From Thermoplasmata archaeon (GTDB lineage Archaea > Thermoplasmatota > Thermoplasmata > Methanomassiliicoccales > Methanomethylophilaceae), in the NCBI GenBank assembly GCA_015063185.1, contig SUSY01000003.1:18401-82400 (forward strand): DNA of 64,000 nt. Direction: 5' to 3'. Shown here piece by piece: positions 37,781 through 47,440 of this stretch; the stretch's first letter is position 1, and the number at the start of each line of letters is the position of its first letter. The notes beneath the pieces were generated by a model. That model was given only the letters and a program-made list of their open reading frames with translations. It searched no databases and was not told the origin of the DNA. The translations under genes were made by a program, and so were the position numbers.

Positions 37781-38524
37781 TTACAACACCTCGTTCATCT
37801 TGAGCGCGTCCTTGGGACAGTCAATGATACAGTTGCTGCATGAGATGCAGGTCTTCTCATTGATCTTGGGGCGCTTGATGTCCTTTCCTTTGTCGTTCTG
37901 TCCTACGACGACCATCTCGATGGCGTTGACGGGGCAGACCTTCGCACACTTCTGACATCCGATGCACTTCTTATCCTCCAGGACAGGCCTGTCGGTGTTG
38001 TAGAATGCGGTGGGCTGGTCAGTGATGCCCTTCGCGAGGTTGGACATCAGGTGCTCTTCGATGTGCACTTCCATCATGTCGGTGGTGTACTCGAAGTGAA
38101 GCCTGCGGGGATCGTAGATCAGATCGTATCTGTTGAACTCTGCGAGCTCATAGTCAGTAGTGGTGGTCATTGCATCAACGGGGCAGTACTCTGCACAGTA
38201 TCCGCACATCATGCACCTTCCGACGTTGACCTGGGGCCTGAGGACCATCTTTCCGTCATCGTCGGCGACCTCGACGAGCTCGATACAGGTGGTGGGACAT
38301 GCTCTGACACAGATACCGCATCCGAGGCACCTGTCGAACCTGAGTCCGGGGCGTCCGCGGTAGTTGTCAGGGACCCACTCCTTCTCGTAGGGGTAGAGAA
38401 TGGTAACAGGTCTGTGGAATGTGGTCTTGAACATGTGTTTAAGGACCTTCAACACAGGTGTTGCGATTCCGGTTCCCCTGAACTTCTTGGGGTATTTCGA
38501 ATAATATTCAGTAGGTTGAGCCAT
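37781..38524 (-). CDS. fpoI: F420H2 dehydrogenase-like subunit I with an additional C-terminal ferredoxin pair
   Basis: CLGCGICVRACPTTCIEL, CMMCGYCAEYCPVDAM, plus CIGCQKCAKVCPVNAIEM and CISCSNCIIDCPKDAL. Confidence 0.93.
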   Translation of the reverse strand: MAQPTEYYSKYPKKFRGTGIATPVLKVLKHMFKTTFHRPVTILYPYEKEWVPDNYRGRPGLRFDRCLGCGICVRACPTTCIELVEVADDDGKMVLRPQVNVGRCMMCGYCAEYCPVDAMTTTTDYELAEFNRYDLIYDPRRLHFEYTTDMMEVHIEEHLMSNLAKGITDQPTAFYNTDRPVLEDKKCIGCQKCAKVCPVNAIEMVVVGQNDKGKDIKRPKINEKTCISCSNCIIDCPKDALKMNEVL

Positions 38525-39750
38525 CAGAACACACCTCCGTTGTCCACGACCCACTTGATCAGGATGGTGATGACCAGGTTGATGACGGCGAGAGGCATGA
38601 GAACCTTCCATCCGACGTTAACGATCTGATCGGTCCTGACACGGGGCAGTGCACCCCTAGCGGTGATGAAGAAGATGAACACGAAGCAGGTCTTCAGAAC
38701 CATGAACAGCTCAGGGAAGTACTGGTAGTACCAACCGAAGCTCTCGATGACAGGCATGGACCATCCACCGAGGTACATGATACAGACGAGTGCACATGCA
38801 ACGAATCCTCTGAAGTAGTCTCCGAGCATGATAAGACCCCACTTCATACCAGCGTACTCAGTCTGCCATCCTTCGACCAACTCTGCCTCTGCCTCGGACA
38901 GGTCGAACGGGACACGCTCGGACTCTGCGATTGCACAGACGACACAGACGAAGAATCCAATGATCTGAGGTACGATGAGCCAGATGTTGTCTTCCTGCCA
39001 CTGAATGATTTCTCCGATGTTGTATGATCCAGTCATGTAGACGGTCGCTGCGAACAGAATGAGCATTGGGACCTCGTACGAGATCATCAACTCGGCCGCA
39101 CGGAGACCTCCGATGAGTGAATACTTGTTGTTCTGTGCCCAACCTGCACACATGATGAGGAAGGGTGCCAGAGCGAAGAATGCGAAGATAAGCAAGAGAC
39201 CGGTGTTGTAATTGACGATGTACCACCTGGGCGACAGAGGAATCATACATGCCAACAGAACGGATGTTCCGATGACGAGAACGACTCCCCACCAGTAGAT
39301 CTTCTTGTCGATTGCCCTGGGTGCGACGTTCTCCTTCATGAACGTCTTGAGACCGTCTCCGAGACACTGGAGGTATCCGAGAGGTCCGATCATGGTTCCG
39401 CGCCTGTCCATCTGCCTTCCGAGGAACTTACGCTCCTGCCAGATCATTGTCAGGTTAGTGACGAAACCGATCGCGAAGATGACAACGACCATAACGACTA
39501 TTGCCAATGCGTTGGTGAACCAGTCAGATACCAGTGCGAGAGATACGGGGTTACCGGGAACGATCAAATTGATGAGCCATGCGATGAGTCCACCGAGGCT
39601 CTCCCAGACCTTGACTCCCACATCGTAGGGGAGGTTGTATCCAGCGTAAGGGGAAATGTCGACGATGCTTCCGAAGGTCTCTCCGAGCTTCTCGACGGGA
39701 GTCCAATCCTCCCTGTTGATGATCCAATCCTGAACGTTGTTGTAACTCAT
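38524..39750 (-). CDS. fpoH: F420H2 dehydrogenase-like subunit H (FpoH/NuoH)
   Basis: WQERKFLGRQMDRRGTMIGPLGYLQCLGDGLKTFMKE, SERVPFDLSEAEAELVEGWQTEY. Confidence 0.95.
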   Translation of the reverse strand: MSYNNVQDWIINREDWTPVEKLGETFGSIVDISPYAGYNLPYDVGVKVWESLGGLIAWLINLIVPGNPVSLALVSDWFTNALAIVVMVVVIFAIGFVTNLTMIWQERKFLGRQMDRRGTMIGPLGYLQCLGDGLKTFMKENVAPRAIDKKIYWWGVVLVIGTSVLLACMIPLSPRWYIVNYNTGLLLIFAFFALAPFLIMCAGWAQNNKYSLIGGLRAAELMISYEVPMLILFAATVYMTGSYNIGEIIQWQEDNIWLIVPQIIGFFVCVVCAIAESERVPFDLSEAEAELVEGWQTEYAGMKWGLIMLGDYFRGFVACALVCIMYLGGWSMPVIESFGWYYQYFPELFMVLKTCFVFIFFITARGALPRVRTDQIVNVGWKVLMPLAVINLVITILIKWVVDNGGVF

Positions 39751-39756
39751 ATCAAA

Positions 39757-40872
39757 TCACCTGTCAGTCTCTCCGAGACACATGTCGATCATTGCCATGA
39801 CTGTCGGGATATCTGCGATCCTGACTCCCTGGACCATACGCTTGGAGGCGGAAACGTTGACGAAGACGGGACTGCGGACCTTGAGCCTGTAGGGCCTGTC
39901 GGTTCCGTCGGAGATGAGGTACATGACTCCCTCTCCACGAGGATCCTCGATCCTTGCCATGTGGGTTCCCTCGGGGATTGCCTTGGGGACCTTCAGCCTG
40001 TAGGGTGCGGTCTTGGGGATGGACTCGAGCTTCTTCATTGCCTGCTTGATGATCAGACAGGACTGGAACATCTCCTCGATCCTGACTCTGAACCTTGCAT
40101 ATGCATCTCCGTCTTTGTAGACGGGGACGTAGAAGTCCATCTCTCCGTATGCATCGTAGGGGTCGTCGCGCCTGATATCGTAATCGACACCGCATCCGCG
40201 CATTGCGGGTCCGGTGATTCCAAGGTTGGCGCACTCCTCGCGTGAGATGTGTCCGATTCCCTTGACCCTTCCGACGAAGATAGAGGACTCGTCGGTGAGC
40301 TTAACGATATCCCAGAGGGCCTTCTCGAATCTCTCGATTCCTCTGAGGCAATCCCTCTCGAAGTAATAGGGCATGTCGTTCCTGACTCCTCCGATACGGG
40401 GGTAGTTGGTGGTGAGCCTCTGTCCACAGAGCCTGACGTTGAGATCGAGCATGAACTCCCTCTCCCTCAGTGCCCACAGGAAAATAGTGAGGTTACCTGC
40501 GTCAGTTCCGACTGCTGCGAGCCACATCAGGTGTGACTGGATACGACAGATCTCATCTGCTACGACACGAAGGTACTGTGCCCTCTCGGGGACCTCGATG
40601 TCGAGTGCCTCCTCTGCAACCTTACAGAACAGGTGTGACCAGGTCATCGATGCGGAATAGCAAAGACGGTCGGCCATAGGGATAATCTTCTGGTAATCCC
40701 TCTGCTCGCACTCCTTTTCCCATCCGCGGTGGAGGTAACCTACTTCGGGCTCAGCGTCGGTGACGATCTCTCCGTCGACCTCGACCCTAAGGGTCCAGAG
40801 ACCGTGAGAGAACGGGTGCTGAGGACCCATGGTGAGCCACATCTTGTCCGCGTTCATTTTCTCTTGTGCCAT
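39757..40872 (-). CDS. fpoD: F420H2 dehydrogenase-like subunit D (FpoD/NuoD)
   Basis: MGPQHPFSHGLWTLRVEVDGE, EPEVGYLHRGWEK, IEDPRGEGVMYLISDG. Confidence 0.95.
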   Translation of the reverse strand: MAQEKMNADKMWLTMGPQHPFSHGLWTLRVEVDGEIVTDAEPEVGYLHRGWEKECEQRDYQKIIPMADRLCYSASMTWSHLFCKVAEEALDIEVPERAQYLRVVADEICRIQSHLMWLAAVGTDAGNLTIFLWALREREFMLDLNVRLCGQRLTTNYPRIGGVRNDMPYYFERDCLRGIERFEKALWDIVKLTDESSIFVGRVKGIGHISREECANLGITGPAMRGCGVDYDIRRDDPYDAYGEMDFYVPVYKDGDAYARFRVRIEEMFQSCLIIKQAMKKLESIPKTAPYRLKVPKAIPEGTHMARIEDPRGEGVMYLISDGTDRPYRLKVRSPVFVNVSASKRMVQGVRIADIPTVMAMIDMCLGETDR

Positions 40873-41372
40873 TACTGTGACCCCCTAAGCTTGTAGGACT
40901 TCCTGAATGGGAAGAACTCGTAACTCTTGGGTGTAAGCAGCCTCTCCAGCTTGGGGTGGCCGTCGAAAATGATTCCGAAGAGCTCATAGGTCTCCCTCTC
41001 GTGCCAGTTGGCACCGCCCCAAACGGGTGCGACGGAAGCGACGTGAAGATCGTCTGCGGGAATGTTGACGACGATCTCGACGGTGATCGAGTTGAAGTAG
41101 TTGGTGATGTGGTAAATGACCTGCATGTGGTCGACCCAGTCAACACCGGTGACCATGGATGCCTGCTCAAAGTTGAGCTTGTCGCGCAGGAAGTAAGCGA
41201 GGTCAAGAATGACATCCCTGTCCGCATCCATGAAGATTCTCCTCTTCTCGTTGATGGACCTGACGTTCTTCTTAGTGGACTCCCTGAACTTCACCTTGTC
41301 TCCGAACTTGGATCCAATGAGGGAGATGATGTCGTCGTAGGACGGACTCTCAATTTTCTGTTCGTCTGCCAT
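40872..41372 (-). CDS. fpoC: F420H2 dehydrogenase-like subunit C (FpoC/NuoC)
   Basis: VAPVWGGANWHERETYELFGIIFDGHPKLERLL. Confidence 0.93.
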   Translation of the reverse strand: MADEQKIESPSYDDIISLIGSKFGDKVKFRESTKKNVRSINEKRRIFMDADRDVILDLAYFLRDKLNFEQASMVTGVDWVDHMQVIYHITNYFNSITVEIVVNIPADDLHVASVAPVWGGANWHERETYELFGIIFDGHPKLERLLTPKSYEFFPFRKSYKLRGSQ

Positions 41373-41376
41373 GTTA

Positions 41377-41940
41377 TCAGTCCATCATGAAGTTGCCTCT
41401 CTTGAAGTAGGCATCAATCTTCTTCTGAAGCAGGAAGAATCCATCGAGCATCGCATCGGGCTTGATCGGGCATCCGGGGATGTAGACATCCACGGGAACA
41501 ATCTGATCGAGTCCCTGAACAATGTTGTAGGAGTCGTACCAGGGTCCGCCAGAAATGGCGCACTCTCCCATTGCAACGACCCACTTGGGCGAGGGAATCT
41601 GCTCGTAGAGACGCCTGATGTCGGGACGGAGCTTCTTGGAGATCCAACCGTTGATCAGGAGAATGTCGGTCTGCCTGGGTGAAGAACGGTAAATGATACC
41701 GACACGCTCCGCATCGTACCTGGTGTTGGATGCTGCTGCCATTTCAAGTGCACAGCATGCCAGTCCGAAGTGCAGAGGGTGCATAGAGTTCCTCATGGCC
41801 CAAGCCCAGACGGGACCGGTCAATCTGTCGACCGTCCTCTTCACACCTGACGACAGCATGTTGTTGATCATTGCTGAAGACCAGGACATGAATTCGTCTG
41901 CACTCATTGCGACTGCGTGGGGATACAGGCTCATATCCAT
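41377..41940 (-). CDS. fpoB: F420H2 dehydrogenase-like subunit B (FpoB/NuoB)
   Basis: FGLACCALEM, SPRQTDILLINGWISKK, GECAISGGPWYDSYN, VDVYIPGCPIKPDAML. Confidence 0.95.
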   Translation of the reverse strand: MDMSLYPHAVAMSADEFMSWSSAMINNMLSSGVKRTVDRLTGPVWAWAMRNSMHPLHFGLACCALEMAAASNTRYDAERVGIIYRSSPRQTDILLINGWISKKLRPDIRRLYEQIPSPKWVVAMGECAISGGPWYDSYNIVQGLDQIVPVDVYIPGCPIKPDAMLDGFFLLQKKIDAYFKRGNFMMD

Positions 41941-42293
41941 ATGGTTTCCTCCTTCTTAAGTGCGTAAGCGACTCCCAACAGGAGAATACCCAAGAACACC
42001 AGCACACAAATTGTTGCTTCAGTGCTGAGTGCGGAGAATGCGACAGCCCATAACATGAGGAACGTTGCGACCAGGTCGAAAACGACGAAGATGATTCCGA
42101 ACGCATAGTACTGGAATCTGAACTGGACACGTGCTACTCCTATCGGTTCTGAACCGCATTCGTAGGTATCATCCTGCCACTGGGACGGCTTCTTAGGTCT
42201 GAGGAACCTAGACATCCACCATGCGAGTGGGGCGAAGCCGATGGCTAAAACGCCCAGCACCGCCAATGGTATATAACTCACAACTAGTGACAT
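41931..42293 (-). CDS. fpoA: F420H2 dehydrogenase-like subunit A (FpoA/NuoA)
   Basis: YECGSEPIGVARVQFRFQYYAFGIIFVVFDL. Confidence 0.94.
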   Translation of the reverse strand: MSLVVSYIPLAVLGVLAIGFAPLAWWMSRFLRPKKPSQWQDDTYECGSEPIGVARVQFRFQYYAFGIIFVVFDLVATFLMLWAVAFSALSTEATICVLVFLGILLLGVAYALKKEETIWI

Positions 42294-42432
42294 TGGTCAT
42301 CCAACATGGGATGTACTTATTAAAGGTTTACGTCGCGCGCATTCCTATATAATAAAGGAAAAGAGGGTGCTGGCTACCGCTTTTCCGAAGACCTTAAAAG
42401 ATATCGAAAGAATGCTTGCCTGGGCATCGAAA

Positions 42433-43242
42433 ATGAGCTACAGAATCGGATTCATAGGCACAGGTAAGATGGCTTCCGCGATCATCAAAGGAGTCGTCGA
42501 GAATGGCTTCTGCGACAGAAGCGAGATCATCGCTAGCAACCCCCACAAGGCCTCCAGGGAGAGGGCGGAGAATGAACTCGGAATCAAGGTTGTGGATTCG
42601 AATGCGAAGGTCGTCGAATCCACGGACATAGTCATCCTCTCGGTCAAGCCCCAACAGATCCCAGAGGTGTTTTCATCCGAAAAGCTCACTTTTGGACCGT
42701 CTCACACACTTGTGAGCATTGCTGCAGGCGTGACGATCGAGACACTCAAAAATCAAGTGCCAGATAGTAAAATTTTTAGGGTTATGCCCAACATTTGCAG
42801 TACGAATTTCGTAGGAGCGGCTTGTTTTTCGTATTCCGAAAATTGTACAGAATTGGACATCGATATCGTCAAATCCATCTTTGAATCCGTAGGTATGTGC
42901 TTCGAGGTGAAGGAGAAGGACGTCGATGCGGTCTCAGGCGTCTCTGGCAGCTCCCCCGCATTCATGTTCATGGTGATCGATGCGATGGCCGATGCAGGAG
43001 TGCTCCTTGGTCTCCCTAGGGACCTCTCGATCAGGTTGGCCGCACAGACAATGTTGGGGTCGGCTGTGACTGTATTGGAATCCGGTAAACACCCTGATGA
43101 GCTCAAGGACATGGTATGTTCCCCGGGCGGTACGACTATAGAAGGGGTCAAAGTACTCGAAGAGTTCGGTCTAAGAGCGGCGTTCATGAATGCCATAGAA
43201 GCGTGCGTGGACAAAGCAAAAGAACTTGGGAGGAAGGGCTGA
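42433..43242 (+). CDS. proC: pyrroline-5-carboxylate reductase
   Basis: IGFIGTGKMASAIIKG, VKPQQIPEV, VRVMPN-like FRVMPNIC, SGSSPAFMFMVIDAMADAG, CSPGGTTIEG. Confidence 0.95.
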   Translation: MSYRIGFIGTGKMASAIIKGVVENGFCDRSEIIASNPHKASRERAENELGIKVVDSNAKVVESTDIVILSVKPQQIPEVFSSEKLTFGPSHTLVSIAAGVTIETLKNQVPDSKIFRVMPNICSTNFVGAACFSYSENCTELDIDIVKSIFESVGMCFEVKEKDVDAVSGVSGSSPAFMFMVIDAMADAGVLLGLPRDLSIRLAAQTMLGSAVTVLESGKHPDELKDMVCSPGGTTIEGVKVLEEFGLRAAFMNAIEACVDKAKELGRKG

Positions 43243-43259
43243 GCCCCCTCCTTATTTTA

Positions 43260-43279
43260 CTTCTTATAAGAATAAGAAG
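43260..43279. terminator. Convergent terminator hairpin CTTCTTAT-AAGA-ATAAGAAG
   Basis: 8-bp perfect inverted repeat in the short gap between convergent genes proC and the Ta0216-family gene. Confidence 0.55.
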
Positions 43280-43294
43280 AATGATGTTTGCCCG

Positions 43295-45043
43295 TCAGAG
43301 GACGGGGTTCTTCTTCCTTCTCTCGAAGGGCCAGGAATGCTTGACGAGACCCATCACGACCCTGGGTGCGTTGGACCAAATTGATCCTGCATCCCAATCG
43401 AGATCCTTCTTGTTACAAACGGTGGATGCCATCATCCTCTCACCCTCCTCCTTGATGTCCCAGAGCTTCGCAGTACGCGTACTCTCGTCCTTGATGGTGA
43501 GGATGTCATCGATACGATGCATCAGATCCCTGGCTATGTTGGTCCTCTCGACACGGGTATCGTATGCCTCCTGAGTGGTGCGTCCGCACTCCAACTCGAT
43601 ATGTGCCAGCTCAAGTGCTGCATCATATGAGACGTCCGCAATCATATCCCTTGTCATCCACTTGGTCTCATAGGACAGGACATGCTTCCAGGAAGGATTC
43701 TCCAAGAGCGCCCTGTGCTCATCGAGGGTCCTTGCGAAGAACTTGTATCCGAACTTATCTGGCTCTTCGAATGCCCTGCTTCCGGGATCGACGAACGGTG
43801 CGAACGGTGCGGTGTAAATGAACAGCTTGTCATCCTTTCCGACAGCGTTCCAGAGGTTCCTTGCCTCACGGGAGCTGTTCATAGCGGACTCGACAGTCTG
43901 CTCGGGAAGCCCGGTCATATAGAACACATCGAATCTGGCACATCCATTCTTGAATGCGGATGTGAGCGTCTTCTCTACGGATTTGTTATCGTAGTTCTTA
44001 CCCATGGCCATCCTGACGATCTCGTCACTGGAGTCCGGGGAGATCTCCATGGAGTACTCACCGAATCCGCGCTGAAGTTGTGAGAAGAACTCGTCGTTAC
44101 CTGGGTGGAATATCTCGAATGCCACATGGTTCTTGATCCCTTCCTTCCTGGCTGCGGTCGCGAGACGCTCGACATAATCCTTACCTCCCTGACGGGGATC
44201 ACCGATGACGAAGATGGGAGTGTCCAAATAATCCTGGATAACGGACATGTCCTCCACAAGCTTCTCGGGGCTCCTGAATGCCGCACGACCTCTGCAGAGG
44301 AGCCTCTTGTTGGCAGCATGCGAACCACCGCACTCCGCACAGTTGAGGTTGCATCCGCGAACAGTGAACACGGAGGTCAATGGTAATTTGTCCCAGTCGA
44401 GCCAAGGGAGTGCTCCCTTGATGTCCCTGTTCCTGAGGGTACACTTGATCATGGTTCCATAATCGAACATGCACCAATCGAGGTCCTCGGGGATGTTGGT
44501 GATAGGATTGACGTGGACCTTTCCATTCTTGTCCTTCCACGTGAGATTAGGGACATCCTCGAGGTTTCCGCCGTCACAGAGGACCTGCATGAGCTTGACA
44601 TGGGGAAGCTCAGTGGAATCACCGCGCATGACCATGTCGATGTAGGGCCTCTGGATCAGATCCTCGTAGAAGTACGAGGAGGAGAATCCTCCGAACTCGA
44701 CGATTGCGTCGGGATGGTACTTCTTGACGATCTTTGCGATCTCGATGGCTCCATGACAGTGGGGCATCCAGTGGAGGTCGATCGCATACACCTTCGCGTG
44801 GATCTTCTGGATAACGCGCTCGACATCCAACTTGTCGTTCTGGAGCATCTGTACTGCAAGGTTCACGATCCTGGTCTTGAATCCTGCTGCCTCCAGATGC
44901 GAAGACATGGTCATGAATCCGATGGGGTACATCTCGAACACAGGGGACGAGGGGACCACATCACTGACAGGACCGTAGAAGATCGGTTTCTTTCTGAAAT
45001 CATACACCGTGGGTGCGTGAATGAATACGATATCTGTTGCCAT
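43295..45043 (-). CDS. B12-binding domain / radical SAM protein, Ta0216-like family
   Basis: N-terminal B12-binding-like fold, VRGCNLNCAECGGSHAANKRLL (CX3CX2C); start at MATDIVFIHAP. Confidence 0.85.
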   Translation of the reverse strand: MATDIVFIHAPTVYDFRKKPIFYGPVSDVVPSSPVFEMYPIGFMTMSSHLEAAGFKTRIVNLAVQMLQNDKLDVERVIQKIHAKVYAIDLHWMPHCHGAIEIAKIVKKYHPDAIVEFGGFSSSYFYEDLIQRPYIDMVMRGDSTELPHVKLMQVLCDGGNLEDVPNLTWKDKNGKVHVNPITNIPEDLDWCMFDYGTMIKCTLRNRDIKGALPWLDWDKLPLTSVFTVRGCNLNCAECGGSHAANKRLLCRGRAAFRSPEKLVEDMSVIQDYLDTPIFVIGDPRQGGKDYVERLATAARKEGIKNHVAFEIFHPGNDEFFSQLQRGFGEYSMEISPDSSDEIVRMAMGKNYDNKSVEKTLTSAFKNGCARFDVFYMTGLPEQTVESAMNSSREARNLWNAVGKDDKLFIYTAPFAPFVDPGSRAFEEPDKFGYKFFARTLDEHRALLENPSWKHVLSYETKWMTRDMIADVSYDAALELAHIELECGRTTQEAYDTRVERTNIARDLMHRIDDILTIKDESTRTAKLWDIKEEGERMMASTVCNKKDLDWDAGSIWSNAPRVVMGLVKHSWPFERRKKNPVL

Positions 45044-45053
45044 TGTACCACCT

Positions 45054-45830
45054 TCACGTGCCGAAACGCCTGGCACGTTGTTGATAGGACCTTATAGCCC
45101 TCAGGAAGTCTATGTACCTGAAACTGGGCCAATACACGTCCGTGAAATAGAGTTCTGAATAAGCCAACTGCCACAGCAGGAAGTTGGATAACCTGTATTC
45201 TCCGGAGGTCCTGAGGACCAGTTCCGGATCGGAAACATCGAAGGTGTACATACATTCCGAGATGGTGTCCTCATCGATGTCGGCTATGTCCAATTCACCG
45301 GATTTGACACGAGCGGACACATCCTTGACGGCGTTCACGATCTCCTGCCTTCCCCCGTATGCTATGGCCATGTTGAAATTGAATTTATCGAAGTCAGCGG
45401 TCTTCCTCTCGGCATATTCGATGGCCTCGAGCATATCCTCGGGAATGATGTCCCTCTCGCCGATAGCTCTGAGACGCACACGGTTCTCCAGAACACGTGG
45501 ATCGTCGGCGAGCTCCCTGAGGGAATTGCCGATGAGGTCCATGAGGAAATCCACCTCCTCCTGTTCCCTATTGAAGTTCTCCGTGGAGAACGCGTACACC
45601 GTGAGGGTCTTCACACCCATCTTCATGCACCAGTCGAGAACGTCCTTGATCTTCTCCTTTCCCGCACGATGACCATCCTTGGTATCGAGGCCCTGTTCGC
45701 GTGCATACCTCCTGTTACCATCCATGATTATGGCGATATGCTTGGGGATCGGGCCATCGGAAACCTCCTTCTCCAGACGCTCCTCATAGATTCCGTACAC
45801 TTTGTTTGTGAGGAGTCCGTTGGAACTCAT
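45054..45830 (-). CDS. uppS: cis-prenyltransferase (undecaprenyl/polyprenyl diphosphate synthase family)
   Basis: HIAIIMDGNRRYAREQG, GHRAGKEKI, LTVYAFSTENFNR, DPELVLRTSGEYRLSNFLLWQLAYSELYFTDVYWPSF. Confidence 0.96.
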   Translation of the reverse strand: MSSNGLLTNKVYGIYEERLEKEVSDGPIPKHIAIIMDGNRRYAREQGLDTKDGHRAGKEKIKDVLDWCMKMGVKTLTVYAFSTENFNREQEEVDFLMDLIGNSLRELADDPRVLENRVRLRAIGERDIIPEDMLEAIEYAERKTADFDKFNFNMAIAYGGRQEIVNAVKDVSARVKSGELDIADIDEDTISECMYTFDVSDPELVLRTSGEYRLSNFLLWQLAYSELYFTDVYWPSFRYIDFLRAIRSYQQRARRFGT

Positions 45831-46774
45831 TCGAAGTCCTCCGGGATCCCTGCCGCCTTGAGCCCAAGGTCGAAACAACCGATGGCTGCGACGGCCCCGA
45901 TAGTTCCCTTGTTGCCGGTGACGTAGTGGATCTCCACCCCGTTCCTCTCCGCGACCTCGACGGCATCATCGATCGTATAGAGGATGGACTTGGCACTCCA
46001 GGACCACTCCCTGAGGTCGTCGGGGATCCTGAGACCCACGAAGGTGGTCATCACCGTGTCATCGGAGTAGGAGCCCTTCCTTATGAACTCCTTCGCGAAC
46101 TCGATGATCTTCGGCACCTCTTCCTCCGTTGCAGCGAAGGATACGGCGGTGGAACAGCAGTTCGTGGTCTTGTTGGGTGCTTTCGGATTGAGCTGAATGA
46201 TCTTGTGGTTGAGGAACTTCCCGTACGGACACTCCCTTCCGAGCTGCATCGTGAGGACCCACGAAGCACCCTGCTGTGGGGTGTCGGTATCATCCACACC
46301 TATGACGAGACGTACCCTCTTACGGGTGACTATCTCGGTCTCGGCGACGAATGCCCCTCCCATCTTGAAATCATCGGGATAGATCGTCTCGATGACATCG
46401 TCCGCCTGGGGGAGACATGCCCCCACACCAACGGAGGCACCTGCGATCCCTTTCCATTTGGTGTGGACCCTACCCCCTTCGACACGGAGCGAATAGATTC
46501 CCTGTCCACCGAGTTCGGAGGACGCTGGACCGAAATTGAGCGGCCTATCACCGATCACGAGATCCATGACGATGGATCCCTCATCGCGGATGTCCGTGAT
46601 GATTCCGCGGGTTCTGGTCCTGTTGATTATGTCCCATTCCTTGGGACCGGTCGAGGAACACTTCTCGACGACCTGTGCACAACCGTTCTTCTCATCCACC
46701 ATCGTGATGAGGGACTTACAGAACATGGGTCCGTACTTCTCTCTCACCTGTTCGGGTGTAAGGATCGTGGGCAT
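45827..46774 (-). CDS. methanogenesis marker protein 11 (TiaS-like domain)
   Basis: RLVIGVDDTDTPQQGASWVL, NPKAPNKTTNCCSTAVSFA. Confidence 0.85.
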   Translation of the reverse strand: MPTILTPEQVREKYGPMFCKSLITMVDEKNGCAQVVEKCSSTGPKEWDIINRTRTRGIITDIRDEGSIVMDLVIGDRPLNFGPASSELGGQGIYSLRVEGGRVHTKWKGIAGASVGVGACLPQADDVIETIYPDDFKMGGAFVAETEIVTRKRVRLVIGVDDTDTPQQGASWVLTMQLGRECPYGKFLNHKIIQLNPKAPNKTTNCCSTAVSFAATEEEVPKIIEFAKEFIRKGSYSDDTVMTTFVGLRIPDDLREWSWSAKSILYTIDDAVEVAERNGVEIHYVTGNKGTIGAVAAIGCFDLGLKAAGIPEDFE

Positions 46775-46783
46775 GGTATCACA

Positions 46784-47428
46784 TCAATCGTTGAGCTCTT
46801 CCTCGTGGATAATCCTAAGACAATCCGCAGGGACCATCTTACAGAGGAAGACGGTCTTTCCTGCCTTTCCGATGTCATAACCCTCATCGAAGCACTTATC
46901 GACATCTACAGCGAGGATCAGGGGATTCTCCACACGGACGGAACCTGCATTGTATGCGTCCTGATATGTGAGCGAGAGATGGACCATCATCCTGTCGGAG
47001 GGCATGAGACCCGTCTCAAGGATGATCTCCGCTTCCTCCTCGGTGGTGGGATAGTAGAGTTCATCGGGAACGTTCTCGGTAGGCAACTGGAGATCCAACG
47101 GGATGGTGTGTCCGTACATCGCCCTGATCAGGTCCCCGGAGATCTGGTATCTGCCCTTGGGATCGGTCTCCACCAGAGCGATGATGTGATGTGGTCTGAG
47201 CCACTGCATACGGTTACGGTTCTCCTTGATGGCGGATACGACCTTTCTCAACTGTACGAATCCCTGATCGTCCATGGGAAGGTCGAACTTACCATGTCTG
47301 AGGATACCGGCCATCATCCTTCCGACCTTCTCCATCTCGTAGTCGTTCATAAGGAACTTGCCTTCCTCTCCGCAGATAGGACAGACCTCGTCACGGAAGT
47401 ATCCGTGTTCCTCGCATTCTCTCATCAT
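46784..47428 (-). CDS. kptA: RNA 2'-phosphotransferase (Tpt1/KptA)
   Basis: GRMMAGILRHGKFDLPMDDQGFV, MYGHTIPLDL, MVHLSLTYQDAYNAG, N-terminal zinc ribbon. Confidence 0.93.
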   Translation of the reverse strand: MMRECEEHGYFRDEVCPICGEEGKFLMNDYEMEKVGRMMAGILRHGKFDLPMDDQGFVQLRKVVSAIKENRNRMQWLRPHHIIALVETDPKGRYQISGDLIRAMYGHTIPLDLQLPTENVPDELYYPTTEEEAEIILETGLMPSDRMMVHLSLTYQDAYNAGSVRVENPLILAVDVDKCFDEGYDIGKAGKTVFLCKMVPADCLRIIHEEELND

Positions 47429-47440
47429 GTGATTACCTCT

